Positions 34,984-46,985 of a DNA stretch of 64,000 nucleotides are shown piece by piece (the first letter of the stretch is position 1; each line of letters opens with the position of its first letter). The position numbers and the translations under genes are program-made. Under the pieces are notes generated by a model. The model ran no database searches and was not told where the DNA came from. It was given only the letters and a program-made list of their open reading frames with translations. This DNA is from Guadua angustifolia (Eukaryota > Streptophyta > Magnoliopsida > Poales > Poaceae): NCBI GenBank assembly GCA_036346375.1, contig CM070515.1:9694423-9758422 (forward strand), in the 5' to 3' direction.

Positions 34984-36454
34984 TGAAAGGACCGAGATGT
35001 CGCCTAGAGGGGGGTGAATAGGCGTTTTTTAAAAATTTAATTCGTAGTGAAAACAATATCTTTGGATAGTCCGAAATTACCTTCGGACTGTCCAAGTGGT
35101 TTGGATAGTCCGAATGAACTTTCGGATAGTTCGAACGGTTCAGAGCACAAAAACCCTAGAAAGTAGATCTAGGCTATCTAGAGAGTATAACTAGCACCAA
35201 AAGAGATTCACAAGTTTAGAATACCTCCAATAGTCGAGTACTCACCAAAACACTTTACAAAAGCAAGCCACCACTTGAATCCCTTAGATTTCAAGAAACC
35301 ACAAAAGGGGAAAAGAAGGGATCCAAGAAACAAGACGAAATGCACAAGGATTTTTACCCGAAGTTCGGATCCTTGAGGGGATCCTACGTCTCTGTTGAGG
35401 CGGCACCAAGCATGGGTCTCTTTCAACCCTAATCCTCTAGGTGTTGCACCAAGCACTCACCTACTTCTTCTTTGAATCCTTTCCTTGCGGAGGTGGATCC
35501 GACCTTCACAAACCTCCGGCGGCTTCCCACACCAAGCTTGGGAGTTCACCGGCAACTCCTAGCCGTCTAGGAGTCCTCAACCTCTAAGAGTAAAAGATTT
35601 GCCGAGAAATCCGCGAGAGAATGAACTAAGTGCTCAAGATGAATCAAAGTCTCTCGATCTCTCAATCTTTCTACTCACTCACCCTCTAAAGATTCACAAA
35701 TCAAGAGATCTAGGAGGAGTAAGTGCTTGAGCTCAAGAGGAGAGAAGTAGCAATTAATGATGTGAAATGAATGCCCTCTTTGCTGGTAGGTGGGAGATTG
35801 GCTTATAGCCATCCAAAAACTAGCCGTTTTGAGTTCTGCCCGAGTCTGTTCGGATAGTCCGAACAGGCTGAGTTCCAGGCAACCGAGTGACTTAGTTCGG
35901 ATAGTCCGAACATTTCTTCGGACAGTCCGAACGCTTCGGATACTCCGAGCGTTCGGATACTCCGAAAAATCTTCGGACACTCCGAACAAAAAAGCACTTG
36001 ACCTAACCTAGGGGGTGCACTCGGATACTCCGAGTGCACCCCAGACATTCCGAACCCAAATTGTCTGGACTAACAGAGGAGGTCAGCTCGAACATTCCAA
36101 ACTGGGGTTCAGATACTTCGAACTATTTTGAGCAAAATGCTCCTAAGACTTTACACTTTGACCCATTTTGTGACTAAGATCCATCATTGAGCACATTAAG
36201 TCATTCTAAAGCTATTTCTCGTCATATCCCTCTTTATAGTACGGTAATCCTTAAACTCAATAAAAAATAGACTTGATACATGATAATTGAGTCTAAACGA
36301 TACCTTTTTCTCCTTTGATTTGAGGGTGTCCTTTTTGCTTCACAACTTTCTCATGAATGCGATAATCTGTTCACAATGCTCATAAAGCTCATTAGTCACT
36401 TAATCATGTTGTCATTAATCACCAAAATCCTTAAGGGGTCTAGATGCACTTTCA
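34984..36454 (-). repeat. 3' LTR of the copia element, 1471 bp
   Basis: Read on the - strand it opens TGAAAGTGCATCTAGACCCC at 36454 and closes GGTCCTTTCA at 34984; the ends TGAAAG and CTTTCA are inverted. It contains most of the TTCGGA..TCCGAA palindromes. Short open frames on both strands arise from these repeats and are not genes. Confidence 0.88.
35061..36042. repeat. Array of TTCGGA-TAG-TCCGAA palindromes in the copia LTR
   Basis: Clear copies of the 15-bp palindrome TTCGGA(T/C)A(G/C)TCCGAA lie at 35849, 35896, 35917, 35952 and 35972, with near matches at 35061, 35082, 35101, 35121 and 35935. At 36012-36042 the palindrome grows to 14-bp arms (GGGGTGCACTCGGA) around TAC. Copies also occur outside the LTR at 38649-38747 and 39143-39199. 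Confidence 0.9.
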
Positions 36455-36468
36455 ATCTCCCCCTTTTT
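36455..36468 (-). other. Polypurine tract of the copia element
   Basis: On the - strand AAAAAGGGGGAGAT abuts the TGAAAG start of the LTR, fixing the element's orientation. Confidence 0.88.
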
Positions 36469-36913
36469 AGTGAATTGATGACAACACGATTAGATTTAAA
36501 AGTAAATTGAAATGAGATTGTATTTGGAATACCAAATACATGGTGGAGCTCCCCCTAAATGTGTGCATTAGAAAAATTTGAGTGGAATCTCAAATGCACA
36601 TATTTACGGAAAAAATTTGAGAGAGCTCCCCCTATATCTTTGCATTCGTGAGAATATAACAGGATATTTAATAGATAATTGCACAAATAAACATGGCATG
36701 GTATGGGGCACACAAATGCATTAATTAAAAAGGAATCACAAGACATAGTTCAACATTCAACATTCATAAGCAACACAAGCAAAGGCATAAGCAAATAATC
36801 CAACAAACGATAAGCAGGTATGAAACGAATAAGCAAACTAAGCAACAACCAACAGCCACACGACAAAAATAAATCTGATCCTCTCCCCCTTTGGCATCAA
36901 GACATCAAAAGGG

Positions 36914-38578
36914 TCACTCTTCGCTGTCGTCGTCGTCATCACCATTGTATCCGCCTGGCGCATAAGCAGCAGCATCTTCTTCGTCATCTCCACCAGGCAT
37001 AGAAACAGCTGGGAGGTCAAAAAGCTGACGAGTCTTAGAATTTACAGTCGCTGTCTCTAACTTTGACTCCTCAGAAGAGCAGGATAAGTTCAGCTTCCCT
37101 TTGATGGCATGCAACTGGCGACGGGTATAGGCAAGCTTGACGTTCATCTCTTTGATCTTCTTGTGGTTCTTCATCCCCAGGCAAAAGATAGCACGGAGCA
37201 AAGACTTGATTGAGCCACCTGGAGAGGAAGGATGAGCGGGAGACGAAGGTCTAGCAGAAGAGGATGGAGCCGTTGTCCTGGGGTCTGGAATTGATGATCT
37301 TAACCTGTCATCCCTGGCAGAAGGAGCAGGAGCTGGAGCTGGTTGAGGTGGAGCTTTAATCAATCTGACACGGTAAGGAACATGCTCCACATCTTTAGCA
37401 AACCACAGTCCAGATATGCTCTCAACCATGCACATGACATAGGGAGCAAAACCACACCTACTGCGCGGACTGATCGAGTTAAGGCGAATCTCCTGCCAAA
37501 TGAAGTCAAATACATCAAAGGGCCTCGATCCCTCACCAATTCTCAGCAGAAGGTTCCTTGAGTATGAACTGATATTTGTGGCATCACCTTCTTTAGGCCA
37601 CAAGGTCTTCCGAAGCAACTTGTACAGGATCCTTCGTAGTCCCAAGCTTGAAATGTTGACCCTCATCATACAACGGGTTCAAGTCATTTATGCCCGAGGT
37701 GTCAAGAGTGTAAAGCTTGTCCAAATTTTCCCAGTTCTCGGTAGAGAAGCCCAAGCAATCAGCAAACTGGGTCTTAGTCACGGAATAGTACAAGCCATCG
37801 ACCATGAACCACATAGTGCTCTCTTCGTCGGTGTCAATGTGAAGAGTGGCATAAAATTGTGCCACCACCTCATTGTTCCACTTACACCGAAAAGACATGA
37901 TATTCTTTAGATTGTGGCGCTCACAAGCTTCGATGACTTGATTAAAAATCGAGTCCTCCTGCTGCTCCATATATTCCCAGTCAATCCATTGCATGAGAGC
38001 CACTGGGTTCTTCTTTTCAGCAATCACTGAATCATAGAAGTCTTGTTGGAAATGATTCCAGAATCTCCTGTCCACATACTCTTCCTGTAGATACAATAGA
38101 GGATCTTCGCTTCTATGCTGGCGAACTTCCTTTCCTCTCCCTTGCCCAATGCAATAGTCAATCTTCTTTTTAGGAGTAACTCCATCGGAGTTCGACGAAC
38201 GGATGGGTGAATTTGCAAAGGACCGATCAGCTCTCCTGCGCGACGCTGCTCTGCACACTTGGCTGCCCTCAATCTTGCCATAGCTGCCCGAGGATCCTCT
38301 AAACCACTTCCTTGTCCATCACCACCATGACTCGAAGCTACGGCATGGGATGACATGCTGATTTTGCGCACCACTTGATGCTTCTTCCTTCCCGCGGACT
38401 GAGCAGGATTCGCCGGAGGAGACAAAGGGGGTGAATCTGCTGAATAAGCCGCAGGGGTTGCCGAAGAGCCGCCGGTGGGGTGATCATGCTTTGCCTTCTT
38501 CTTGCGAGCCATCGTGATATCGATTTTGCGGGAGGAAGGATTGCCACCCTGAGAAGGATCCATTCTAGAGGTATACAA
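36914..38578 (-). pseudogene. Third ORF of the copia element (plant retroelement ORF, env position)
   Basis: Three overlapping frames (38578-38024, 38258-37593, 37669-36914) form one interrupted protein of about 540 codons after two frameshifts, near 38190 and 37630. The N-terminus is basic and Ser/Pro-rich (MARKKKAKH). The middle (FYATLHIDTDEESTMWFMVD, FADCLGF, PKEGDATNISSYSRNLL) resembles the plant retroelement/transposon ORF families found beside LTR elements in grasses (ATHILA ORF1-like or Transposase_32-like; family not confirmed). The C-terminus is very acidic (DDDDDSEE). No transmembrane segment was recognised, so an envelope role is not supported by sequence; only the position between pol and LTR recalls env. 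Confidence 0.7.
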
Positions 38579-38648
38579 GAGTGGAAACAGGATTAAACTC
38601 TAATTAAAACCTAGATGAATATTAAGGGGTTAAAATTAACTCACAAAC

Positions 38649-39199
38649 TTCGGATAGTCCGAAGTTTCCTTCGAATAGTCCAAAATTTTCTTCGGACGGT
38701 CCGAAGTATCCTTCGGATACTCCAAATGAAAACTCGGACAGTCCGAGGTGAACGTTCACAAACCCTAAATTATTCAAGCTAGACAATAATCAAATGGATA
38801 TAGAGCTAATCACAGGGAGACCATCCTAGCAAGGCCTAGAACAATTTTGAACCCAAGGATTTGCAAAAGGAGACAAGAAATTGCCGAAACATGAGATGGT
38901 ACAAACCATACCTTGGAGAACAAAAACCGGAGATCTCGAGACGAATCTAGGGCAAAGGAGTGATGGAGATGAAGCCCTCGCCCTTGGGAAAGACCTTGGA
39001 ACCTCCGATCTGCAAGAATTGTGGACGGATTGCAAGATCCGAGTGGAGGGGCGGAGTAGAGGAGAGAGAAACCAACTTTGGAAGTGAAAAAGGAGGAAAA
39101 GAAGAAGTGGATCGGGCTGGGTTAAATAGCCCGAGACCCCACTTCGGACTGTCCGAACATGAGTTCGGATAGTCCGAATGGAATTTCGGACAGTCCGAG
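38649..39199. repeat. Second set of TTCGGA..TCCGAA palindromes, leader of the third ORF
   Basis: Palindromes at 38649, 38691, 38733, 39143, 39164 and 39185, with weaker ones at 38669 and 38712, fall in the non-coding stretch between pol and the third ORF. They share the consensus of the LTR array. Confidence 0.88.
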
Positions 39200-39479
39200 C
39201 TGTCCTTTTTAGGATGGCATGGAACAAAGGAGGGAAAGACTCCGGAAGGAGAAGATGATAAGAGGTCCTAAAAAGTCAAGTCATCATGTGATCAGCGAGT
39301 CATTCAACCAATCAAACTATGATCACAAGATGATTGACAAGATCTGAAGATCAAGAACCAATTAACACAGGAAAATGGAGAGAAATAAAATGAATCAAGT
39401 TTTTCTAAAATATTTTCCACTCATTACCCAATTGTGTGCAAATCTCAAGCCAAATTGCGAGAGTCTAGGATATTTGGCC

Positions 39480-42400
39480 CACTCCTCAAATCACAAAATC
39501 TCTTTTCATCAAGAGGCTTGGTGAAAATATCGGCTAATTGATCATTTGTACTCAACATGATGAATATCAATATCGCCTTTAGTGGAATGATCTCTTAAGA
39601 AATGGTGGCGAATATCAACATGCTTTGTACGGGAATGTTGGACGGGGTTATTGGCAATTTTTATGGCGCTCTCATTCTCACACAAAAGTGGGATGTGGTT
39701 ATAGGTTAGGCCATAATCATTTAGAGTTTGTCTCATCCAAAGCAACTGGGCACAACAACTCCCGGCCGCTATATACTCGGCTTCGGTTATGGATAGGGCT
39801 ACGGAATTTTATTTCTTGGATGACCAAGAGAAAGAGATCTTCCTAAAAATTGACAAGTCCCCGAAGTACTCTTCCTATCCACTTTACATCCGGCATAATC
39901 CACATCGAAATAACCAACTAATTCAAATGATGAACCTTTTGGATACCAAAACCCAAAATGAAGAGTATGCACTAAATATATCAAAATTCTTTTCACTGCC
40001 ACTAAGTGGCACTCTTTAGGAGCGACTTGAAATCGTGCACACATACACACACTAAGCATGATGTCGGGCCTAAATGCACAAAGGTAGAGAAGAGAACCAA
40101 TCATCGAACGATATACCTTTTGGACGACCGGTTTACCTTCTTTGTCGAGGTCTAGATGTCCGTTAACTTGCATGGGTGTCTTGATTGGCTTGGCGTTCTC
40201 CATACCGAACTTCTTCAGCATGTCCTTGATGTACTTGGTTTGGCATATAAAGGTTCCTTCCTTGAGTTGTTTGACTTGAAAACCGAGGAAGAACTTCAAT
40301 TTGCCCATCATGGACATCTTGAATCTTTTAGTCATGATCCTGCTAAACTCCTTACACAATTGTTCATTAGTAGAGCCAAATATTATGTCATCGACATATA
40401 TTTGGCAAACAAATAAATCATTATCAATGTGCTTAGTAAAGAGATTAGGGTCGGCCTTTCCGACTACAAAACCTTATTCAAGGAAAAAATCTCGAAGACA
40501 TTCGAACCATGCTCTTGGTGCTTGTTTGAGTCCATATAGAGTCTTGTGTAGGAAGTAGACATGGTCCGGATATTTGGGGTCTTCGAAGCCGGTTGGTTGC
40601 TCGACATAGACCAACTCAGAGAGTGGCCCAATCAGGAAGGCACTTTTCACGTCCATTTGATACAACTTAAAATCATGGTGAGTAGTAAAAGCAAGTAATA
40701 TTCTAATAGACTCAAGCCTAGCTACGGGAGCATATATTTCATCGAAGTCCAAATCTTCGATTTGCGTGAAGCCTTGAGCGACCAACCGGGCTTTATTTCT
40801 AGTCACTACTCCATGCTCGTCTTGCTTGTTCTGAAATACCCATTTTGTTCCAATCACGTTTTGCTTAGGCCTTTTAACAAGCTTCCATACTTGATTTCGC
40901 TCGAAATTGTTTAGCACCTTTTGCATAGCCATCACCCAATCCGGATCTTGGAGCGCTTCTTCTACCTTGAGAGGCTCAAGAGAAGAAACAAATGAGTAAA
41001 ATTCACAAAAATTTGCAACTTGAGATCTAGTGGATACTCTCCTGTTAATATCTCCGAGTATGTTGTCGACTGGGTGATCTCGTTGTACGCTTTGATGAAC
41101 TCTTGGATAAGGGACAGTTGCATTCGTTCTTTGTATGGGGTCCTCATCATCTTGAGCGGTATTCGAGCCATCTTGTGCTTGCCTGGATGAAGAGGTAGCA
41201 TCACCCGGAGCATCCAAAGTTACATCCGGACTCTTTGGGCTAGTCCGGATACTCTGGGTCTCATCCCTGACATTTTGAGTTGGAGTGCTTGGGATTTCTT
41301 CTTGCTCTAGTGGTCTCACTTCCCCAATTGCCAATTTCTTGATTGCTTTACATGGAGGTTCTTCCCTGTCAATCACAGCACGATCAACTTGTTCTGCTTG
41401 AGAACCATTAGTTTCGTCAAATGTTACGTCACGCGAGATTTCAACTACACCGGTTTTGTTGTTGAAAACTCGGTATGCGTAAGCAGTCGACCCATAACCA
41501 AGCAAGAAACCTTTATCTACTTTGGGAGCAAATTTAGAGGACTTAGCTCGCTTGTTGAGGATATAGCATTTGCTTCCAAAGACTCGGAAGTAGGATACAT
41601 TTGGTTTCTTGCCAGTGAGTAGCTCGTACGCCGTCTTTTTCAAGATCTTGTGAAGGTATAGACGGTTGGTACTATGGCACGCGGTGTTGATGGTTCCGCC
41701 CAAAAGATGTCGGAGACCTTGTACTCATCAAGCATCGTGTGCGCCATCTCGATGAGAGTTCGATTCTTTCTCTTGGCCACCCCATTTTGTTGAGGGGAAT
41801 AGAAGGCCGAGAACTCATGCTTGATACCCTCCTCATCGAGATATTCCTCCACGCCGGTATTCTTGAATTCGGTGCCATTGTCACTTCAAATTCTCTTGAT
41901 GTACACTTCGAATTCATTTTGTGCCTTTTTCATGAATTTCTTTAGGGTTCCTTGGGCTTCACTTTTGTCATGCAAGAAAAATACCCAAGTGAAACGAGAA
42001 AAACTATCAACAATAACGAGACCATACTTATTTCCTCCTATACTTATGTATGTGACCGGGCCGAACAAATTCATATGGAGCATCTCCAAAGGTCTTGAGG
42101 TAGTCATCACATTCTTGGCGGGATGAGAAGCTCCAACTTGCTTTCCGGCTTGACAAGCGCTACACACCCTATCTTTCTTAAAGACAACATTAGTTAATCC
42201 AAGAATGTGATTGCCTTTAATGAGTTTGTATAGGTTCCTCATACCAACATGAGCAAGTCGGCGATGCCATAACCAACCCATGCTAGATTTAGCCATTAAG
42301 CACGTTTCAAGGTTAATTCTATCCGTAGTAAAATCCACGAGATAGAGATTTCTCTTCAAACGACCCTTGACGGATATTGAACCATCAACCCTCTTTATGA

Positions 42401-43261
42401 CATCCACACCCTTATCACTAAACACACAATTGTAGCCGGCTTCACATAATTGAGCAACGGACAATAAATTATAGCTCAGTGATTCAACAAGCAAAACATT
42501 GTTTAAATGAAAATCGTTTGTGATATGAATCTTACCTAACCCTACTACTTCACCTTTTCCATTATCGCCAAAAATGATGTTTTCACTATTTGTCCCATTG
42601 GCATCCAAGTGTGCGAACATCGGTTTTTCTCCGGTCATATGGTGTGTACATCCGCTATCCAATATCCAACTTGATCCACCGGAGATATATGCCTACAAAA
42701 AGAAATTTAGATTTTGTTTTTTGATACCCAAACTTGTTTAGGTCCGTGCACGTTAGTGACAAGAGATTTTGGGACACAAATAGATCGCACATGAGATGCA
42801 TTGTTGGCTTTACGCCCGATATGATGAGCAACTACATGACTGAGGTTAGTTCTTTTGAGCACATAAGAAGCAAAGAAAGTAGAGTGAGCCTTATACTTAG
42901 AATTTCCTTCGCCCTTAACAAAGTGAATGGGCTTGTTCAATGGGGCAACCACGATGTGGCTCTTTTTGCCCTTGGGCGGAACATACCCAAGCCCATGCTT
43001 CATGAAGTTACCTTGGCGTTTACCGAGAAACTCCTCTAATCCCTTGCTTGCCTTATAGGACTTTTGAAGTCCATCTTCAAGCATTCCCTTGAGCTTCTCA
43101 TTTTCATGAGCTAATACTTGCAAAGTCTCAAGGTTAGTGGCACAAGCATCAATATTATTATTATAGCATCTTGCACATCCATTGCTAGTAGATGGTAATG
43201 AGAAATTGGAGTCACCCATTGAGAAAATAGGAGAGCTATTCGAGATATCAACAAACTTCAC
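39480..43261 (-). pseudogene. Ty1/copia gag-pol polyprotein, broken
   Basis: From right to left: gag C-terminal region (43261-42707); protease start MDSGCTHHMTG at 42662; GAG-pre-integrase and integrase zinc region (WHRRLAHVG, CSACQAGK); integrase core to 41640 (SDNGTEF, SPQQNGVAKRKNRTLIEMAH); reverse transcriptase from about 41000 (KARLVAQGFTQ, YQMDVKSAFL, YGLKQAPRAW) with catalytic YVDDIIFG near 40395; RNase H to 39542 (KHVDIRHHFLRD) and the tail DQLADIFTKPLDEK near 39500. Breaks: a TGA at 41886-41888 just before SDNG, a frameshift near 41700, a stop at 40474, a stop or frameshift near 39800 and one near 39540. Catalytic DSG and YVDD residues are kept, so it decayed fairly recently. Confidence 0.9.
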
Positions 43262-43275
43262 TTCAAGAGCCTTGC

Positions 43276-43801
43276 AAGCATCTATTTTTAGAAAAAGGGT
43301 TGAAAAGGAGGAAGTGATATGCTGGTAAAAACGGAGCTATTTTCTCATTATTGCACATTGCTACTAATACTTGCTGAGTACATCTGCAATTACTCTTGCT
43401 ATTACTCCCTTTGCTTAGATCTGAGAGCCGATGACAATTTGGGTGAGGATCACCCGCAATACCAGGGTTATGAGGAGGACTTCTAGGAGGGATAGTGTGT
43501 TGGGTAGATTATATAGCAGCTTATAATTAGTATTTTTGTGTTATATTTTTATTGTACTTGGATTCTATGTATAATTAGATGTATTGAACTTGTAGCCCTA
43601 TATGGCAACGGACTATAATAAAGTTTTCATTTCAGTCTCTAATTATTGTTCTGCTGCAACACTCTGAATACGGTATGTTCTCTAATAAATTGTCAGATGC
43701 ACCCAATATCTTATTAGCTAATATGCCGAGATTCATGTAATTATCTCGGTGTAATGAAAGTGTTATTATCGTTACTCAGGGCTAATTATGTGGGTCGCCA
43801 C
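43276..43801 (+). repeat. Gypsy LTR fragment, probably the far end of the split LTR
   Basis: The stretch holds phrases common near the 3' end of plant gypsy LTRs (CTTGCTGAGTACATCTGCAA, GATCTGAGAGCCGATGACAA, GGTTATGAGGAGGACTTCTA) and ends GGGTCGCCACA at 43801. It does not continue the copia gag. Its position right after the truncated copia element fits the remainder of the LTR that starts at 33799. The joint is inferred. Confidence 0.5.
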
Positions 43802-44413
43802 AGTTTATATGTTAAAGTGATTAGTAAATTGTTTGAATTTTATACTAAGATGCTCTCCATGTCTCTGTTAGGTGTGAATGATAATAAATATGTTGAATTA
43901 AACTCTCCCGATGTTTGCCTGCATCGATAGGATGATTGGCTTTCAAAATCCTAATGAATATGTAAGTTGTCCAATGCACCCTATTAATGTTACTTCAGTA
44001 TGAGTACGACACACCAAGTTCATACTACTTGATGATATCAATGCTAAATTTGAGCTGCCTATCAGTGCTGTTTGATCATCTTTGTTAGCTCTTTCTGCCC
44101 TGCATGGAGATCTCAAAGATTCATTCAAGAAAAAATAAACTTCATACGTGACATTGATCCAAAAAAGATTGCATAGAAGATGGCTGGAGCTTTAGGAGCA
44201 GAGATAAGGGTGTGTGTGGGTGCGACTGATAAGGCAGCATTTCAATTTCCATGCTCCCTGCCCACTTCCTTTTCCCTGTTAAAAATATGTTATGCGCTAA
44301 ACATTACACGAGTCTTTTCATATCTCTAGATTAATATTGTTTAATCAAGGCCCACTTACCATTTTATTCTATATAATTAAAATAATATTGAGGGTTGGTG
44401 TGGATAGCAAGTG
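43802..44413. other. Intergenic DNA, nothing recognised
   Basis: AT-rich, frames under 65 codons, no inverted repeats or domain. Confidence 0.5.
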
Positions 44414-44416
44414 TGA

Positions 44417-44799
44417 GGCCCTGTTTGGAAGCAATGTATTTCAAAACTATAGTTTTAGTATACTATGGTTTGCAATTGTTTTGTCATGAATACCATAGTT
44501 TTACCAAACTCCTTTAAAACCATGGTATTTCTTGGAACTACCGACTGTTTGGATGCAACATCACAAACCATGGTATTTGAGTGGAAATAGACAAGAAGAT
44601 AACCAAAACCATAAAAACTTTGGGTTGGAGTGGAGTTTCAAATACTCTAAAAATACCATGGTATCTACCAAACCATGGTTTTTAATACAAAGCTTTTGGC
44701 ATGGTAATCAAACACCTCATGGTATAAAATACCATGGTATTCTTAGAAACCATAGTATTGCCTAGAAACTATGAAAATACATTGCTTCCAAACAGGGCC
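44417..44799. mobile_element. MITE with near-perfect inverted ends
   Basis: Left end GGCCCTGTTTGGAAGCAATG is repeated inverted at the right end (44780-44799). TGA flanks both sides (44414-44416, 44800-44802) as a 3-bp target duplication. Length 383 bp, interior rich in ACCATGGTAT palindromes. A 3-bp duplication fits PIF/Harbinger or CACTA-derived elements. Confidence 0.85.
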
Positions 44800-44802
44800 T
44801 GA

Positions 44803-46297
44803 ATGTCATGCCTGTCAAAATTGGTCTGCTTTGGTCCTTAACGATGTATTGAAGCAGAACCATAGTTTAATTTTAGTCAATCTCAAGCATACTTATGATT
44901 AATGACATACTTCAATGGCTAATATGATATTTATTTTTTCAGGAGTAGAGTCCTTTACATAATAAATTCGAGTTATTCGTAGTCAAAATGGAATTTAAAA
45001 CTACCTATAGGTGTACCATAAAGGTTTTTCAGGTTTGCAATATCTACATGATTTTTTGTTTTTCAGATAATTTCTTATTTTGTTCGTTGGTTCCTATATT
45101 TGTTAGATTAGATAGCATTACTTTTTTTTGTTTCTCTCTAAGAAAGCTAGATTAAGCGTCAGCCTTACTTACTTTTCGAAGTATGTATACTGTAGGATCC
45201 TTATCCCATGTATAAGATGACACAGTGCTCACGTCTCGCTACAGTCTAGCTTACAATACTTTGCCTACACCTCAGTGACATCATCTGCTACACCTCAATG
45301 GCTCAATCTCCTCTTTGTGGTCACCTCCATGATACATCAGATGCCTCTCTACGCTATCAGCAACGCTTCTTTACTGAAAATTGCCCTATGCTTTGCATCC
45401 CATCTCATGTAAATTATAGAAACACTTCTCCGGCCGTCATAGTTATATAGCCTATTGCTATATATTCTTGTTCTGCTTCTTGCATAGCATAATATGTAAT
45501 CACCCCCAATGTTGGTCTCATAATCTTGGTTTATAAATTTTTTCCTAACTGAACAACATTTCCACTTTGAAGTATCAACAAAGACTATAGCACAAAAAAT
45601 ATGTTGCTTTAACTTTTTGTGTTCTTATAGTCGGCGCAGTGTAGCGCGCTTCTCATCCTAGTAGATATCACGTAGACAATTAGAAAGTTATCAGCTCAAC
45701 TACAGGGGACAGAACTGCCATTTTAGAATTTGCAGAAACATGTTTTCCAGGCGAGGAGCACTACTATATCAAAAAGAAAAAGAAAAATAACAGAAGGGGT
45801 GGAAGAATTACACAAAACTCTCGCTGCACCGAAGCAGGTCATATAAAGACAAACGAATCGCTCACGGCTGGATGCCTACAAAGGAACTCATGCACCACGC
45901 TAAAATGCGTAAAAGGATGGCACACTACTCAACTCTACACCCAACCATTAAATACAAGCTCCAACCATACCTTCCGTCTGTCAAATCTCAATGGCTCCCT
46001 GCAGTCTAAAGCCAGCCATAAAACCACGTTCGGCAATGACTTTCTGTCCCCCCGATGGCTCACTGCAACCACCACCACCAGGAAGACAGCCAATTTGATC
46101 ATGCAAGCAGCATATCTTCTTCAGCAGCACTTCACCCTGTAGCTTGATGGTTGCACGGTGACTTATTTGAGCATTTGAGGAGCTTCCAACATTCTTGCGT
46201 TCAGCACTCTAGGAAAGACGTCACCGCCTTTTTCAAAAGTACATACGCTAACACCTGATTCAAACTTGGCCTTAGAGACCTATGAAGCCCATCACAG
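44803..46297. other. Intergenic DNA and 3' UTR of the SUMO protease
   Basis: No open frame or repeat was recognised in 44803-45780. The part next to the protease stop (about 45800-46297) is likely its 3' UTR (gene on the - strand). Confidence 0.5.
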
Positions 46298-46951
46298 TTA
46301 TTCAGCCCACAAATTCAAGATTTCCTTTGCAGTCCTCCTCCGGAAGTAAGGCATGTGTTTCTATGAAAGAGGACCAATTTCAAACACCATTTTAGTTAAT
46401 TTAGCATCAAGTAAGCATTAAATTTCTGCAAGATACAGCATATTGATTGACAGGAAAAACAAGAGCCAATTACTTACCTGCCCAAAAATAAGGTCCATAT
46501 CTCTGCTGTAGAAGTCCATGTATTTGAGCATGAACATGCCACAATCCCACCTAAGATGACAGACGACTCCGTGAGTAGTACACTAGATGAATTTCAGAAC
46601 AATGTAGAGTAATGCTGTAGGTAACTATAATGCTCTCTACTTAACACTGACGAAGATGTCATGCATCCCCCTTTATTTTAACGTTCATTATTGCACCTCT
46701 TATTGTACAAGGTCAAGCAGCGAAACAATGATAGCCATGCTAGGAACAAATATAAGAAAACTACCCATTCTCCTGCAAAGGAAGGTTTTTGACACCTTCC
46801 ATCTTCCATGAAAGAGCATCAATCTGTTGGCCGCTCTTGTCTTTTACCTCATCCACAAGATACCTGGCCTGGTAAAGATGAAAAAAGTTGAAGTTAGAAT
46901 CACTAACAAATGCAAGCAAATATTAAATGCATAGACCCTGAAGTCCTGAAT

Positions 46952-46985
<34 letters not shown>

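Larger units (their letters stand above)
34984..43275 (-). mobile_element. Truncated Ty1/copia retrotransposon with an extra third ORF
   Basis: On the - strand the order is gag C-terminus, pol (protease, integrase, reverse transcriptase, RNase H), a third ORF, purine tract and 3' LTR. Domain order with integrase before reverse transcriptase defines Ty1/copia. The long spacer after pol with an added ORF recalls SIRE/Maximus-like elements (inference). The 5' LTR, primer-binding site and most of gag are missing, lost near 43275. It lies in what appears to be the LTR of a gypsy element, so it is the younger insertion. Confidence 0.85.

Noticed and set aside
35675..36048. Frames with repeated RTVRTIRT or SDSPNR-like peptides
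   Set aside because: They are translations of the TTCGGA..TCCGAA palindrome array in the LTR.
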